A stretch of 64,000 nucleotides of DNA. Origin: Medicago truncatula. Lineage: Eukaryota > Streptophyta > Magnoliopsida > Fabales > Fabaceae. Of this stretch, positions 9,735 to 22,020 are shown piece by piece (positions within the stretch are counted from its first letter, which is position 1; each line of letters begins with the position of its first letter). The DNA is taken from contig NC_053045.1 in assembly GCF_003473485.1 (NCBI RefSeq), forward strand, positions 55,718,494 to 55,782,493, in the 5' to 3' direction. Made by a program: the position numbers and the translations under genes. A model generated the notes under the pieces. The model was given only the letters and a program-made list of their open reading frames with translations. It was not told where the DNA came from and did no database searches.

Positions 9735-12700
9735 ATGAATACGGATAATTTCAAGAAGGACATTGATGAACTTATAGATCAATTCGCTCAGGTATTCTTC
9801 AATAAAATCACCCGAGCTTTCTTCATTTTGAATATAATGACATTGTTTCTTGTTGTTGTGAACATGCTTCATTGTTTTTTTGTTTAAAACCAATATAACT
9901 TTAGAATTGTTTTGGAACTCTTTGATGTTAAATATAATGTCCAATTTTGTTATGAAGAGTATCATAACTGCGGAATGAAACCTATATGCAACATGGTTTC
10001 AAGGGTCATCACCTAGATTGTATTGTATTAGTTTACTAAGTAGTTGTTGGGTTCTATAACAATAATCAAAACTATTAACTAATTTACTGTGAGTTAAAAA
10101 CTCATTCAAAAAAATTAACATTTGCATTGAAAATATATGAATGCTCATTCTGACTAAGAGACTATTCAGAGCATCACACATTAAACTTTCAAAATAGCCT
10201 AAAATAACAAAACAATACTGCTGGTAAAGTATTCCGAGAAAAGTTTGTATTTTAAATATTACAATCGGAAGGACTATGAAATTCATTCCTTCATTACCAT
10301 TCTCATAATGCCTTTGTGGGCCAGCTAGGCCCTTGTTCCCTCTCAAAATTCCGAGGCTGTAATAAAACAGATACTTGTTAGTAAATTACTGTTTTTAGAA
10401 AACCACTACTCTTGTTACCATGGATTTATAAAGTTGTCACAGACAGTATACGATCGAGAGGTAATACCTCATCCTTGTGTACTATCTTTATCTGAAAGAA
10501 GATTAGGGCTTGTCAGTGAAGGTTCTAATCTTGAAAGTTTGAAAGGAGACTGTTTGGTTGTTTTGGTGAAGCTATTTTAAAAACTGGTTAAACGGAAACA
10601 GCTTGTTTCAGTAACTCAATTAACTTTTTTTTTCTTTTAGCTGTACCAGTTTGATTTTATTCAAAACCATTTTTCAACCGGTCCTACTTGTTTCCTATTA
10701 TTCGATTATTAACAAATAAATTTTTGTTGTTCGATTTTGATTAATGACAGGATGAGTCAAAAACTTTGGCTGATATGAAGAGAGTATGGATTTCTAAGAA
10801 GTTTTCCTACATTTATGAAGCTTCTCCTTCTAAAAACTTGGCCTTCTTTATGCAATCTCTGTATGCTCATTGTATAGGTACATGTTTACCTGGGATATGC
10901 AGTTCTGATTTTAACTATTTTTATTTCTATAAATAGTAAATGCAAGCTTGAGTTCTGAATTTTTTTCTGGGTAATTTGGGTGTTGAATTGCTTTATTTTG
11001 TTCTGAAAAGCACAGACTAATTAAAAATCACAATGTATTAGTGAATATTCAGCGGTATTCCGTATTCGATAATTATGTCATATTGTAGAGGTTTTACGTT
11101 TAGCCTTTACCTTTTATTTTAATATAGAAACTCTTTTATATTCCTATGCAGGTTACATGGTTAGCAATGGTTCCTTATCATACAAACTGGGTGGCCTGTA
11201 TTGCCTGTACTGTCTTTACGAGACTCAACCATTCAAACCTCCTTTTAAGGTCTATATATCCCTTGGTATGACAATTTTGCAGTTGAATCATAAGTGCCAT
11301 ACAGTTATTCTTGTTCGAAGGAATGAATTATTTGATTTGCTCGTAACATAAGCTTTAATTATGGTTTTGTATTGACTCAATTGAGCTGTATAAAGCTACA
11401 CATGTATGTTTCTATTTTCTGTTTGTGGTTTCGTAGGTTCACTAATTATATCTCTGATTTAGTATTTGAATCAACATGTTTTGTACAATGAAAATATGTC
11501 TGCATTCATGTATTTAATATTTTTTTTTTTAGTTACGATGGTAGAATGACATATACATGCTTTTGCAACAAAGTTTATTTCCAATCTAGCCATTATTCAA
11601 TATTCATATTGCAGCATTGTTGTGTTTTAGTGACAGGCCCAATTTTTTCTCATGAACTTCATTGTCAGGTGAAGATATTGTAGGTGCGCTGATGATGCTT
11701 TCTAATATGGGTGTCCAATGGAATTTTATTTTGGTGAAATGTCTTCATGGTTATTGATATTTTTTGACACTGCACATGCATTTGGTAGGGTAGATGCTGG
11801 CTTTTTTATATGATAGGCACTATGACTTGTGACAGAAGAAATCTTTATCTTACTAATTTCTTAATATGTTATTCGGTTTCCCTAATGAGTCAAGCTTCAT
11901 TGTTCCGAGTGGTCTATACAGTCATGCATACGTTCCTTCATTTTTAACTAGGGTAAAATTTCATTTGATTGATAATTAGTTAAGGAGAAAAGAATATTAT
12001 TTAATTTAATATGAAAACTTTGAGTGTGTCATAACATAAAGATGATGTGGTTTTATGAGAATGAGATGATTTCATGAGTTTTAATAATTAAGACTCAAAT
12101 TTGCATGTTTCTACAGGAGAGTTAAAAAATCTTAGAATTCTTGTTATTGATGCAAAGGCAAATGATATCGGAGTTGTGCCTGCTTTAGTCAAAAGAATGC
12201 TGGAAAGTAACACGTTCCTTTTTGGTGCTGTTGACTTAGCGGAATGTTCTGCCACAGAAACAGTAAACCAACTCGAACAATTACAGAAGGCCCGTATTCA
12301 AGCTGCATATGAAAAGTAAATCACCATATTGAACTTATGAACTTATGCTCAATATCCTTCTTTCTTTGTCGTGTTGTCATGTTAGTGTTTTAGCCCAACA
12401 ACTTATTTGTTTGAATGTGTTCCATGTGGATGACAGGTTGTTTGATAGCATGCCAATTGAAAACTATGTCCGCATGGACCTTGTAAGTTTCCGGTTCTTT
12501 GTGACCACAAAATGATTTATTCGTTAATCTTCTTCAACTATGGTATTATACAGTCAGCTAACATTAGGAAGATGGAACAAAAACAGATGTCCATATTGAA
12601 CTTATTGGGTTGTGGGGGTATTTGTTGGTGACTAACCGAGCTTGATGGGTTTCAAGTACATGATTTTAGCATACTAATCAGTCTTGGTAGATTTTGATAT

Positions 12701-13927
12701 CTGTCTTTTTAGAAACCAATCAGCCTGTTGATAAATGTATTATGTATATCATTAATCTCATGCTATAAAATATAAATTGTCTTTATATTAGTTTGTGATT
12801 TTTTTTCACAACTTCCCCTCTCCTTTCTACGTACCAGGGATTGGAAGTAGACCTCAATTTGCTGAAGAAAATGTCAGCTGAATATGCTGAGGCAAAAAAT
12901 GTAGCTATTAAAGGTATTTATTTCATTTGTATACTATATAACACTGCTTGAGAAAGGAACATTTTCTATATCTTGGAACTGTTTTCTTTTTGTGAAGCAA
13001 AGTCTTTGTGTTTTCCCTGTCATTTGCTAGAAATGAATGTTTTTCTTAATTTGTTCAAGTCCAAACTAATGTTGATTTCTGACTTGCTAAACTAATCTGA
13101 ACCTATACAACAATCGAATAAAAAATAATTTGTCCACCAAATGTAAGTGAAAGAATGTGTATTTTGAACATTTTGTTTTTTATTTATGGTAAGACTGGAT
13201 GGGGAGTAGAAATGTAAATATTAGAGAGAGAAGACCTGGAGTAGAAAAGATGATGGAAAATAGGCTTAGGTGGTTTGGGCATGTAGAGAGAAGACCTAGA
13301 GATTTTGTAATAAGGAGAGTAAATCAGATGGAGGAGAGTCAGACCCTTAGAGGCAGAGGAAGACCTAGAAAAATTATAATTGAAACTATTAGGAAAGACT
13401 AGGAGACTAATGAGTTGGACCAAAATATGCTTTACGATAGAACATTAGTGGGATAAAGGCTTTGGTTGTTGTTTTTTATTTGAAGAATGATAAGCTATGT
13501 TTATTGAGGTTTGTGGTTCTCCAAATTGATTTGATGAAGAAAAAAATCTTTAATGAATGACAATATGTTAATGTCAATCTCTTACATTTAGAACTCCTGA
13601 ACTTTTCTTTGAGGACTATTTTGAATGTTCTATCTAGTTGTACAATTTGTCTGATTCATGATACATCAATTTTGACCGTTGTCTAAATCAATTGGTGGTC
13701 CTTGTCTTTTTTTCTTTCTTAAAGAAGCAAGCAGTATATTGGACGTCCAAAACATAAAGCACATATCAGAAGACAAGGAGTTGATAGGAGATGTTGTGGA
13801 GAAGATTGCTGGTGATTGGCACGTCCAGAAACAAACATTTTATAAACAAACAGGATTGGGAGAGACCGACGAATATGAACAGGAGCTGGAGCAATTACTT
13901 CTACAGCAGTACTCAGATGATGATTAA
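9735..13927 (+). CDS. SNAPC1: snRNA-activating protein complex subunit SNAP43
   Basis: Subunit of SNAPc, the nuclear complex that binds the upstream sequence element of snRNA genes for Pol II and Pol III. Seven exons join in frame: 9735-9791, 10751-10877, 11152-11265, 12117-12315, 12437-12482, 12838-12913 and 13725-13927. The protein is 273 residues. The SNAP43 domain fills the first two thirds, with LADMKRVWISKKFSYIYEA, FFMQSLYAHCIGYM and LGGLYCLYCLYETQPFKPPF, the family's most conserved blocks. The C-terminus is acidic (YEQELEQLLLQQYSDDD). An in-frame ATG at 9663 would add a hydrophobic leader unlike the family, so 9735 is preferred. Intron 6 holds an RTE fragment. The gene appears intact. 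Confidence 0.92.
13195..13480 (+). mobile_element. RTE-type LINE 3' fragment in SNAP43 intron 6
   Basis: The plus-strand translation reads KMMENRLRWFGHVERRPRDF, then RGRGRPRK and ETIRKD, the hallmark C-terminus of plant RTE/LINE reverse transcriptases. The DNA then runs to GGGATAAAGGCTTTGGTTGTTGTT, the usual TTG-repeat 3' tail of RTE elements. It is a 5'-truncated copy inside an intron, in the same orientation as the gene. Confidence 0.8.
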
Positions 13928-14017
13928 CTTAATCAAGACTGAAAACAAACGTCTAAGTTCTAGTTTCTTGTTTATAGGGAATTTCACAAACTTATAGTCT
14001 TGTATAGATTGCACGTG

Positions 14018-14187
14018 AGGTAGAGGAGACCTAGAAAAACTAGAAGAGAAACTATTAGATAAGACTTGGAGATTAATGAGGTGGACCAAAATATGGTTTA
14101 TGATAGAACATTGTGGCAATATGGCGTAATTTGATCTATATAGCTGACCCGACAGTCTCCAATTAGTGGGATAAAGCTTGGATTGCA
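14018..14187 (+). mobile_element. Second RTE LINE 3' fragment
   Basis: It starts at GGTAGAGGAGACCTAGAAAA (GRGRPRK) and ends at AGTGGGATAAAGCTTGG. It carries the same terminal region as the copy at 13195-13480 but keeps the stretch coding for LIYIADPT-like residues just before the end. It lies just downstream of the SNAP43 stop codon and may be in the 3' untranslated region. Confidence 0.7.
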
Positions 14188-14217
14188 TGTCATTTCAAAG
14201 AAGGATGTTTTCTAATA

Positions 14218-16120
14218 GAAGATTTAAAGTCCTTTGCATTCTGAAGTATCACATTTGAATACTTAACACAAGTTTTTTTTTTTTTTTTTTAAATTAAAAT
14301 TTACATGAAACCCAAGAGGAAGACATGATTTTATAGCAGGGTAAAATGATGCTCTTGTTTTGCATTCTAAAGAAGCTTGCGAAAAATACAATGAGGATAC
14401 CTAGCATTTGTAGAAAATGACTGATTAAATAAGAAAGCAACATAGCTACATTTGAACAAAAGGCTGCTCCAAGCTAGATTTGGAGTATTTTGCTGGTGTA
14501 TTTATTGACTTGCTACGAAGTATGAACACCAATTTCGATTTCTCAAAAAAAAAATACCACCTGTGGAATTTCATAAACTGAAGAGGGTTCACAAATAATG
14601 TTGTAACACAACAATAAAGCACAGCTGGTACAGAAACAAGTGGAAAAATTAAATGATTGAAAACCATTCCCTTTCTTCTCTTAACCTCTTTGTGACAACA
14701 AAAGACATGTGTACAAGTTTTTTTTTAAAAGCCAAACAAAATTTTATTATAGATGTAAGGTATCAGTGGTACCATCAACAGAAATTACACAGCTGAATAA
14801 AAGTATCTGAGGCACAAAACAATCAAGCTCCACTTACAATCATACCAACAACCTGTACATTACTAGCTACACCCAAAATTACACATGCATAACAAAGATA
14901 GCATAAGATAAATGACAGTGAGCCATTACTACTCAATATTCGCCCACACCTTCTGCAAAAAGATCAAACTACACTGATACACCAATGCCAAACAGTGATA
15001 TAAAGATGATAAAGCTTGAATAGAATCGGCACAACTGAATTTGAGACAGAGATAATGAAGTGATACTGCTCAAAAATTAACCACCTCTGTTACTATGTTA
15101 ACATATGCCCAAGCCAATAACTAAACAAAATTTAGAGTTTAGACGTTCCATACAAACTCAAACATCCAACAAGCTGCAACTTTGGATTGAGCCAAGGGCA
15201 CCTAAACTGCAAAAAGATTAAATTGCCAAAGCTAAACAGACCACTAAACTTTAGTGTGCTGCCACTAGTATAATTCTAGCGATAACAGCCTAAAAAGAGT
15301 GCACTTTTTAGAGGATTGAAAGTCCTTCTTTAAAAAAATTATCTTGTTTGAACACTGAACACAAGAATTTCAGCAAAGTTATTTATAAGCCTAAATTTAA
15401 TACCATGAAAAGAACATGACATAAAATGACTTAATTGTCAGCTTTAAAAATAAATAAAAAAAAGGAGTTGTAGCCAATTGTTTCTACAGCGGCGAACAAA
15501 TTGAACAATTGTGTATGCAGAGCAGAAATTGAACAAATTGCTATTGTTCTGTCATAATTTATTTAGTGTAAATTATTGTGAAGTACCGGTTATAGCAGTG
15601 TTATAGCAGCGTTGTGTAGGGCAATTTGAACAAATGGACAACATTGCATACATATAGTATTTGGAGTCCATGAAACACAAATAAGGCAAAGCACTTATTT
15701 TAATTCATATATTCCAAGGACATGCAAGCAATCTGGCTTGATTCATACACGGTACAAGACTGATAACTTATTGAAGGCATAAGATTGCAGTACAGACTGA
15801 ATAAACTGTTCTATTCATTTCCACATTTTACAATGAATCAGTTTCTCCATAGTTCAGTTAAAATAAGTGAAGAATTTATTATCACCATTTTCACATAAGC
15901 TGTTGCTAATTGCTATGAACTCACCAATTTCGATTTCAAAATAAACAAAAAAAAGTACCAGTACTAGTCTACTCTTGTGGAATATCATAAACTCAAGTTT
16001 CACCAATAATGATAATTCAATAAATCACAGCTAGTACAAACAATGGATGTGAATGAATACACAATAAGTGGAAATTAAATGATTGAAACCCCTCCCGTCC
16101 CCTCTCTTCTATTACCCTCT
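14218..16120 (-). repeat. Diverged direct duplication of the galactosidase 3' flank
   Basis: Blocks at 14218-14270 and 14525-14690 recur in the same order and orientation at about 15310-15365 and 15920-16120. Shared words include CACCAATTTCGATTTC, TGTGGAAT(T/A)TCATAAACT, and AAATTAAATGATTGAAA. The right copy is the 3' flank of the gene ending at 16171, so the left copy is a duplicated downstream region. The DNA between them (14700-15300) has a poly-T start at 14720 and no coding exon. Confidence 0.55.
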
Positions 16121-16170
16121 CCGTATTACAACAGCTACTTTAAATCTGACTAAAAAGACAATTAATCAAG

Positions 16171-18387
16171 TCATAACTCAATCTGAACATGGTGAACATT
16201 GTGTCCCTCCTGTGGCAAATAATCTATTGCGAAACTCAACAAACCAGAATCATTATCATACTCGAAATCTACAACACTGTCTTCCAACAAACACCTTGTT
16301 GGTCTAGCGGAACAATAAGCACCAAACTTGCCACACCCCTTAATCTCCAAGCGAACAGCATCGTCCTTGTACACAAGCCCCTCAACCGCTCCACCGGCAT
16401 TGAACATGTTCACAAGCCCAATAGGAGCAAACCTATACCCAGAATTGAAAACCTTAACAGGCGCAACAGCAAATACCTCGTGTTCCAACACCTTCAAGGT
16501 CAACGGCATAGCAACGTTGTGAGGAAGAACCACAAGCTCACGGGAATGGTGAGCATAAAAGGCACAGTCACCGTTCCAATCACCATCTCCAGCAACAGCC
16601 TCCGATATCAGATGAACATCCCGTCCTCTAACGTAGCCAGTAAGAGCAGCAGAATCCGTTTCATGGAAAGCATTCTTCCTCTCATTAGCACACCAAGCAG
16701 CACCTTGACAATTATACACTCCAAGCACCCCACCACAAGCATTCATGTTCCATATCTTAAGCAAACTCGCCCCATCACGGGCCGGATCATTAAACAAACA
16801 ATCTGCAGTCGGCCTTCCAGGCAAGCGCGCCCTTAAAACCGACCCATCAGGCAACACCATCTTTTTCAACAAATCAAAGTCATGATTCCCAGGCTTATCA
16901 CTAACATAAACAGGCCCACCACTAATAGCCCTGGCCGAACCATGATACTCAGCCGCAGGATGTAGTGAATGAAACATATCCCAATCTGGCTGCATAATCT
17001 CCCCAAGAAAAATACTATTATACGCAACCGAGGCAATGTGGATTGTATGTGAAACTGGATCACGCGGATAGAAATCATCAGAAGCTCTAACAACAGCAGC
17101 TTGTTTCGAACAGTAAAGCGCATCAGTGTTATGACTCATACACGCGATGCAACCGTTGTCCGAAAAGTTTCTTGCAACAGAAGCATCTAAGGCCTGATGA
17201 TACTGTTTGGTAATTTCAACTCGACCACCTAAGCCGGCCCCCAGTGTCTCCAAAATACACTGCACATCAACTTTAACACCATCAACACCAGCCCTTGAAA
17301 GATACTTGTGTAAATTATCATAGAAACTAAAAACCTTCTTTGGGTTCACTAAACCCAAACCCTGAACCGCTAATGGATCGGTTTTCCACGTTGGTTCATT
17401 CTCTCTAACACCCTTTGAAATCTCAGGGTAACTCATCACTGAACCGTACTCCTCAGTGTCCTTCAAACCCGGTCTAACCCCTCCCCAATAACCCGTTATA
17501 GCATGCCAAACATAAACAAATTTCACACCATGCTTTTCCTTTGCAATATTCACAATACTCTTTATCCCTACTTCTGGATTTTCCTTGTTCTGAAATTTAG
17601 GATTTTCTTTTATATCAGTTAACCTCTGCAACGATGAAGAATCCTCCAAATCACCGGCGACAGATTGCCATCCATCGTCGATGATAACAAATTTTGGCGG
17701 CGTTCCGCCACCAGAAAGGGACTGTAAACCATCCTCCACACCTTCCTGCGTAACATCCTGATAAAACGCATCCCAAGTACACCAACCAAAGTAATCAACA
17801 ATTCCAGGAAGCTTCTTCTCATGACGAAGCCGGAATGTGTTGAGATGATTCCTAACCGCAGTGAAAGCATTGTGGATCGTCGCAAACGGATCGGTACCAG
17901 CGGTGATGAACAAAGCATGAGAAAACGACGACGTTTTGGTATCAACGTCGCCGCTTTCAATGCAAAGTTCAAGATTATCGTTGGAAACGTTTCCTTGAAG
18001 ACAAGCTCTGAATGAGCCTTCAACAAGAGGAAGAAAAATGGTGTAAGTAATATCTGAATCTTCTTCAAGATGGGACCCATCTTTGGTTTCAACCAATAAG
18101 AATTGAGTTTCTAATGGAACTTGGCTTCCTTTATCTCCCATTCTTTGTGCCATCCACCATAGCTTGAAACGGAAACATGCCATGAATCTAACATCTGTTA
18201 ATTTTCCGAGTGAAACTATGTGTCTGCTATCTGAATTATCCATTTCTGCTCCGAGAAAGATTCCGTCCACTGGTCTGGTAGTAGCCGCTGAAGTCTCAGT
18301 TACGTTGGCGGATACTCCGGTTAGAATTGGCCGATCTTTTACCATTAGTTTCCCGTCAGAAACACGAATTGCGGGTTTGATCGTCAT
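16171..18387 (-). CDS. RFS6: Raffinose synthase / alkaline alpha-galactosidase (DIN10/RFS6-like)
   Basis: GH36-family plant protein of the seed-imbibition/raffinose-synthase group. It acts on galactinol, sucrose and raffinose-type sugars by galactosyl transfer or hydrolysis, probably in the cytosol or plastid. A single exon encodes 738 residues, close to the usual 750 for this branch. Visible blocks are FGWCTWDAFYQDV (near 197), FVIIDDGWQS, GVDGVKVDVQ (near 372, with the likely nucleophile Asp), and RASDDFYPRDP (near 434, with the likely acid/base Asp). The N-terminus MTIKPAIRVSDGKLMVKDR and C-terminus HHVQIEL match the Arabidopsis DIN10 (At5g20250) branch better than SIP1 or true raffinose synthase, by memory. 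Many DIN10-type proteins are probably hydrolases, so the name raffinose synthase may overstate its role. The gene is intact. Confidence 0.93.
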   Translation of the reverse strand: MTIKPAIRVSDGKLMVKDRPILTGVSANVTETSAATTRPVDGIFLGAEMDNSDSRHIVSLGKLTDVRFMACFRFKLWWMAQRMGDKGSQVPLETQFLLVETKDGSHLEEDSDITYTIFLPLVEGSFRACLQGNVSNDNLELCIESGDVDTKTSSFSHALFITAGTDPFATIHNAFTAVRNHLNTFRLRHEKKLPGIVDYFGWCTWDAFYQDVTQEGVEDGLQSLSGGGTPPKFVIIDDGWQSVAGDLEDSSSLQRLTDIKENPKFQNKENPEVGIKSIVNIAKEKHGVKFVYVWHAITGYWGGVRPGLKDTEEYGSVMSYPEISKGVRENEPTWKTDPLAVQGLGLVNPKKVFSFYDNLHKYLSRAGVDGVKVDVQCILETLGAGLGGRVEITKQYHQALDASVARNFSDNGCIACMSHNTDALYCSKQAAVVRASDDFYPRDPVSHTIHIASVAYNSIFLGEIMQPDWDMFHSLHPAAEYHGSARAISGGPVYVSDKPGNHDFDLLKKMVLPDGSVLRARLPGRPTADCLFNDPARDGASLLKIWNMNACGGVLGVYNCQGAAWCANERKNAFHETDSAALTGYVRGRDVHLISEAVAGDGDWNGDCAFYAHHSRELVVLPHNVAMPLTLKVLEHEVFAVAPVKVFNSGYRFAPIGLVNMFNAGGAVEGLVYKDDAVRLEIKGCGKFGAYCSARPTRCLLEDSVVDFEYDNDSGLLSFAIDYLPQEGHNVHHVQIEL

Positions 18388-18414
18388 TTCTTCTTCAACC
18401 TCAACCTCTCTTCT

Positions 18415-18666
18415 CTACATGAGATAACAAAATTTAAAAACAAGTGTATATGGAGGTTGAATTGAAAATAAAATAAAATAGCATTGTAGTGTAGCATCAT
18501 GTTTGATATACTAAATGTTGTTTCTATAGTACCTTAAAAGAAGAAATTAAGGGAAATGATGGATTTGAATTATAGTGTTTTGTAAAATCTGAAACATGAA
18601 ACAAAGAAATGTATGAATAAAATGGAAAATGAAATAAAGAAGATTAAGATTGAGAAGAGTGAGTAC
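18415..18666 (-). other. Likely intron in the 5' leader of the RFS6-like gene
   Basis: On the minus strand AAATTTCTG|GTACTCACT (donor, 18667/18666) and TCTCATGTAG|AGAAGAG (acceptor, 18415/18414) frame 252 AT-rich bases. The acceptor is 27 bases before the start codon. A leader intron is common in this family, but no transcript was available. Confidence 0.5.
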
Positions 18667-18754
18667 CAGAAATTTGGAGATGATATTTGATTATAGTTGG
18701 AATACGTGAAAGGAATGTGTTATGTTGTTGTTGGGAAAGAAATGGATTAGATTT

Positions 18755-18766
18755 GGTATTTATAGG
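18755..18766 (-). promoter_or_regulatory. TATA box of the RFS6-like gene
   Basis: CCTATAAATACC on the minus strand is a strong plant TATA box. It sits about 90 bases before the inferred leader-intron donor, which fits a transcription start near 18725. Confidence 0.6.
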
Positions 18767-21752
18767 AAGAGAGGAAGAAGGATTACAGTAACATGAGTTG
18801 AACACCATTGTTGTTAACATGTTACTCTTTGTTCTTATCTTTCTTGTCAAAGTGTTGTTAACAAGAACTATCATAGTACTGTTTCCAACTTTTTCCAGTA
18901 TTAAATAAATATATTTAATATTATATTAATTGCTTTTGGTCCAACTAGTTCTATCGCCACGTTGGATCCACGCAAATTTAATCCAACTTGCTTACCTTAA
19001 CCGGTAGTAATATGATTTGGAAAAATGTGTCATACTTTGCGACGTTACATTATTGGACACATGAATAATTTCCATTGGGTATAAATAATTTTTTGGATAA
19101 GAGTTAGAATGAGAATTTTGAGATAAGTATATTTTATTTATGTTGACTGTCGTATATTATGGGCTTTGCTTTGCGAAGGCTAGTTAAATACACAACCGCG
19201 TTACTTATTTGCTTAAGCTTAATTTGATGGGGGTTGGGGTTAAGTTATGTACTAATACGTGTATATATACTCCTACATAGATAAGATTTTGAGGGTTAGT
19301 TTAAAGTTTAAGTATTTAATTAATGGTTAATCAGTGAGAATTTTATTTTACTTTAATAATTCCGTGGCTTGTTGAAATTTTGGTACAATTATTGGAGATT
19401 GATCATGACATTGGACCCATTCGTTATGCCACGAATGCTAGTATGATTAGAAATGGCCCACTTGATGTAAACGTATTTTGGTGATAAAAAAAAGTGTATT
19501 ATGGAGGTTTAGTGAAGTGAGTTGGAACTAACATGATATTTGCAGGCACAAGTAGGAAATATCTTGGGAATGACATGAGAATATGAATGAACGTGGTCCA
19601 TCATCCATCCACTTGGTCAATTGGGTATTGGTACATTCTGAATATTCATATATGGGTAAAAGTTCGAGATTGATTGATGGTCTTTTTAGACTTGTATCAC
19701 ACGGATTGGATGAAAAAAATTGTTTCTTTGTTGCATTAAAATCTAAAAATTGGTTTTCAATTTTGGTGTGAACATTTAACTTAATTATTATTGGAGGAAA
19801 TGGTGCAAGCATGTGGGAGAGGATAAGATTTTGAAGCCTTGTTGATCAAAATAGGTTCAATCAACCTGAAGTTATTACAAACTGAAAGGATTCAATGCAT
19901 CTCAGAATGCCATGCTGAAAATAGCAAGATAACTTATTCAAATATACCACATGCATATGGTTAATTTGTCACAACATAACTTTATGATTTAGGAGTTTCA
20001 AAGCTCCTAGAGTATGATAGATCAACTTGTTTAACCCTTTTTTTCAGAAGGTATTGAATTGAACTATTGATGTTTTGAATACGAGAAATGTTAAGTGGAT
20101 GTTATTTTTTTTTTGTCGGAGTTTGAACCCGAACCAAGCATATATTATATATTGTTTCTATTAACTGATCTAAGCTCACGATGATTGTTAAGTGGATATC
20201 ATAAATGATTTTCAACGCCGTATTTTTATGTAATTTGAATATTATATTTTCTTCTTTCTCTTAATCAACAATTACAAATGGTATATTTATTTCTTGAAAA
20301 AAAAAACAAATGGTGTGTTTATATATGGTGTAGAATACAATGTTAATTTTTTATGTTTAAATAACATCTTTGAATACTTGTTCAAAAAAAGAGAAAACAT
20401 TACTCTTTGAGTACTTGAATATATGGGATAGTTTTCTCAAAAAATAAATATATGGGATAGTGATGAGACATGGTCGAGTTGATCCAACGATCATTCGCTT
20501 AAGAAAAATTTGTCCTATTTCTAAATTTTTAATTCTTTACGATTGGGGATTTAGCACAAGTGATGGTGTGTGGAGCGTATGTGAATGTTGAAAGTGTTAT
20601 AATATTGAGCATGTTACATTTAATAATATTAATTTGTTCTAATAAATAATATTTTTGCGGTCTTGTTAACTTATAACAAAGAGTACATGTTAAGAAACTC
20701 AAAAATAAAAAATTTATTTACATTAAAAAAAGTAACTTTTATGCACTTGAGATTTTAAACACATGATTTTTAAGACATAATTATTATATGTAATTATTTA
20801 ACATATTTTCTTAGATATATCTTATCATGTTCCATATTTTTAAAAATTTAAAAATATCAAGCTCAAGCCTACTCAAACACTTCAAAACTTTTTTGAAGTC
20901 TTATTACAAAATAGACTTTAGATAAACTCTCAAATCAGGTTAAACTTTCTAAAAAAAAAACTAATTAAACATTAAGAAAAAATTATAAAATCATACTCAA
21001 ACCTTGTAGAACCCAGACATCTTTTTTTTTTTAATTGTTGAACCCAAACATCAATTTTCACCCTTACATCTCAAATCTCTAAGTAGGTGTGATTTTAATT
21101 TTCATATTTTATCGATGTTTTCAAAAAAACTTATCTCCATGATTTGTTGTCAATTATCATATTAGTTTATTTTAATATACTTATGGTGATGCATTCAAAA
21201 TTCGACATATCATATTCATATGATCATATCAAGCTCAAGTTCAAAAGGTAATGGTAGGCCTAACAAATCTACTATGATAATTGTACATTGGTCAAGTTTG
21301 CATCTTAATCATGCTTGTCTCTCATCTAACTATTGAATACTAAATACTAAATTAAATTGTATATCAAATCTACTGTATGGCTTACAAGATTGACAAGATT
21401 AAAGGAAAATAGAAATGGAGAGAAGAAAAAACATATAATTGTTTTATTTCGTGGATTTTTTTGGGGAACTTTTTAATTTAGTTGTGGGCACGGATGTAAA
21501 TATTTTAATTGGCTTGTGGGATAGATGGAACTATACTGATTTAAGAGCTATTTTTACTCTTTGGAAAATGTGGTTAATTATGTATATGTTATAAGAGAGG
21601 TTGATTCATAAATCTAATTTCTTTGGATTTTTTATAGAGATGTGAAGTATACCTATACCTCTCTTATGGTTCTAAAACATCGGTTCATACATATACACCG
21701 ATGCTCCTCCAACAATTGTAGGACTAAAGCAGCAGGAGTCAATTCTGCAGAC
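18767..21752. other. Large gene-free interval
   Basis: No coding exon supported over about 3 kb. The promoter of the RFS6-like gene lies at the left. The rest is AT-rich DNA with one tRNA-like SINE relic (20114-20184), poly-A and poly-T runs, and a small direct repeat of ATATATGGGATAG near 20420-20460. Confidence 0.4.
20114..20184 (-). mobile_element. tRNA-like SINE relic, copy 1
   Basis: On the minus strand CGTGAGCTTAGATCAGTTAA is followed by AACAATATATAATATATGC and then GGTTCGGGTTCAAACTC. These look like decayed A-box and B-box regions of a Pol III promoter. Two better-preserved relatives are at 45504-45586 and 53631-53713. Confidence 0.5.
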
Positions 21753-22020
21753 TTTTTTTTTGTTTTGAAACAGCCAATATTATTCACTTCGAATGAGTGC
21801 AAGGCGCACAAAAGACATTCGCGGACAAGCCAATAAGGCAACAAACACACGTTGCCGTATATGGGCGGAACACCGGAGAAAATAAAACACAAACCAAAGG
21901 AACCCCATAAACAAGAGACTAGCCAATACTAAAGCATGATGCCAAGGTATACACAAGACCCCTAACCAAAAACAATGATGCAACATAAAGGTCAACACAT
22001 GAATACTCCCACATCACAGC
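21753..22020 (-). mobile_element. LINE 3' end, reverse orientation
   Basis: A T-run at 21753-21761 leads into GAAACAGCCAATATTATTCA, the usual complement of a plant L1-type LINE 3' terminus. The following DNA is richer in GC (for example GTTGCCGTATATGGGCGG) than its surroundings. This marks a 5'-truncated insertion whose far edge could not be placed exactly. Confidence 0.5.

Noticed and set aside
16189..16836. 215-codon frame on the plus strand
   Set aside because: It is antisense to the RFS6-like gene, whose protein is clearly conserved; shadow frame.
17619..18092. 157-codon minus-strand frame
   Set aside because: Out-of-frame shadow inside the same galactosidase exon.
20114..20184. Functional tRNA gene
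   Set aside because: The A- and B-box-like words are present, but no cloverleaf, anticodon stem or acceptor stem can be formed; read as a SINE relic.
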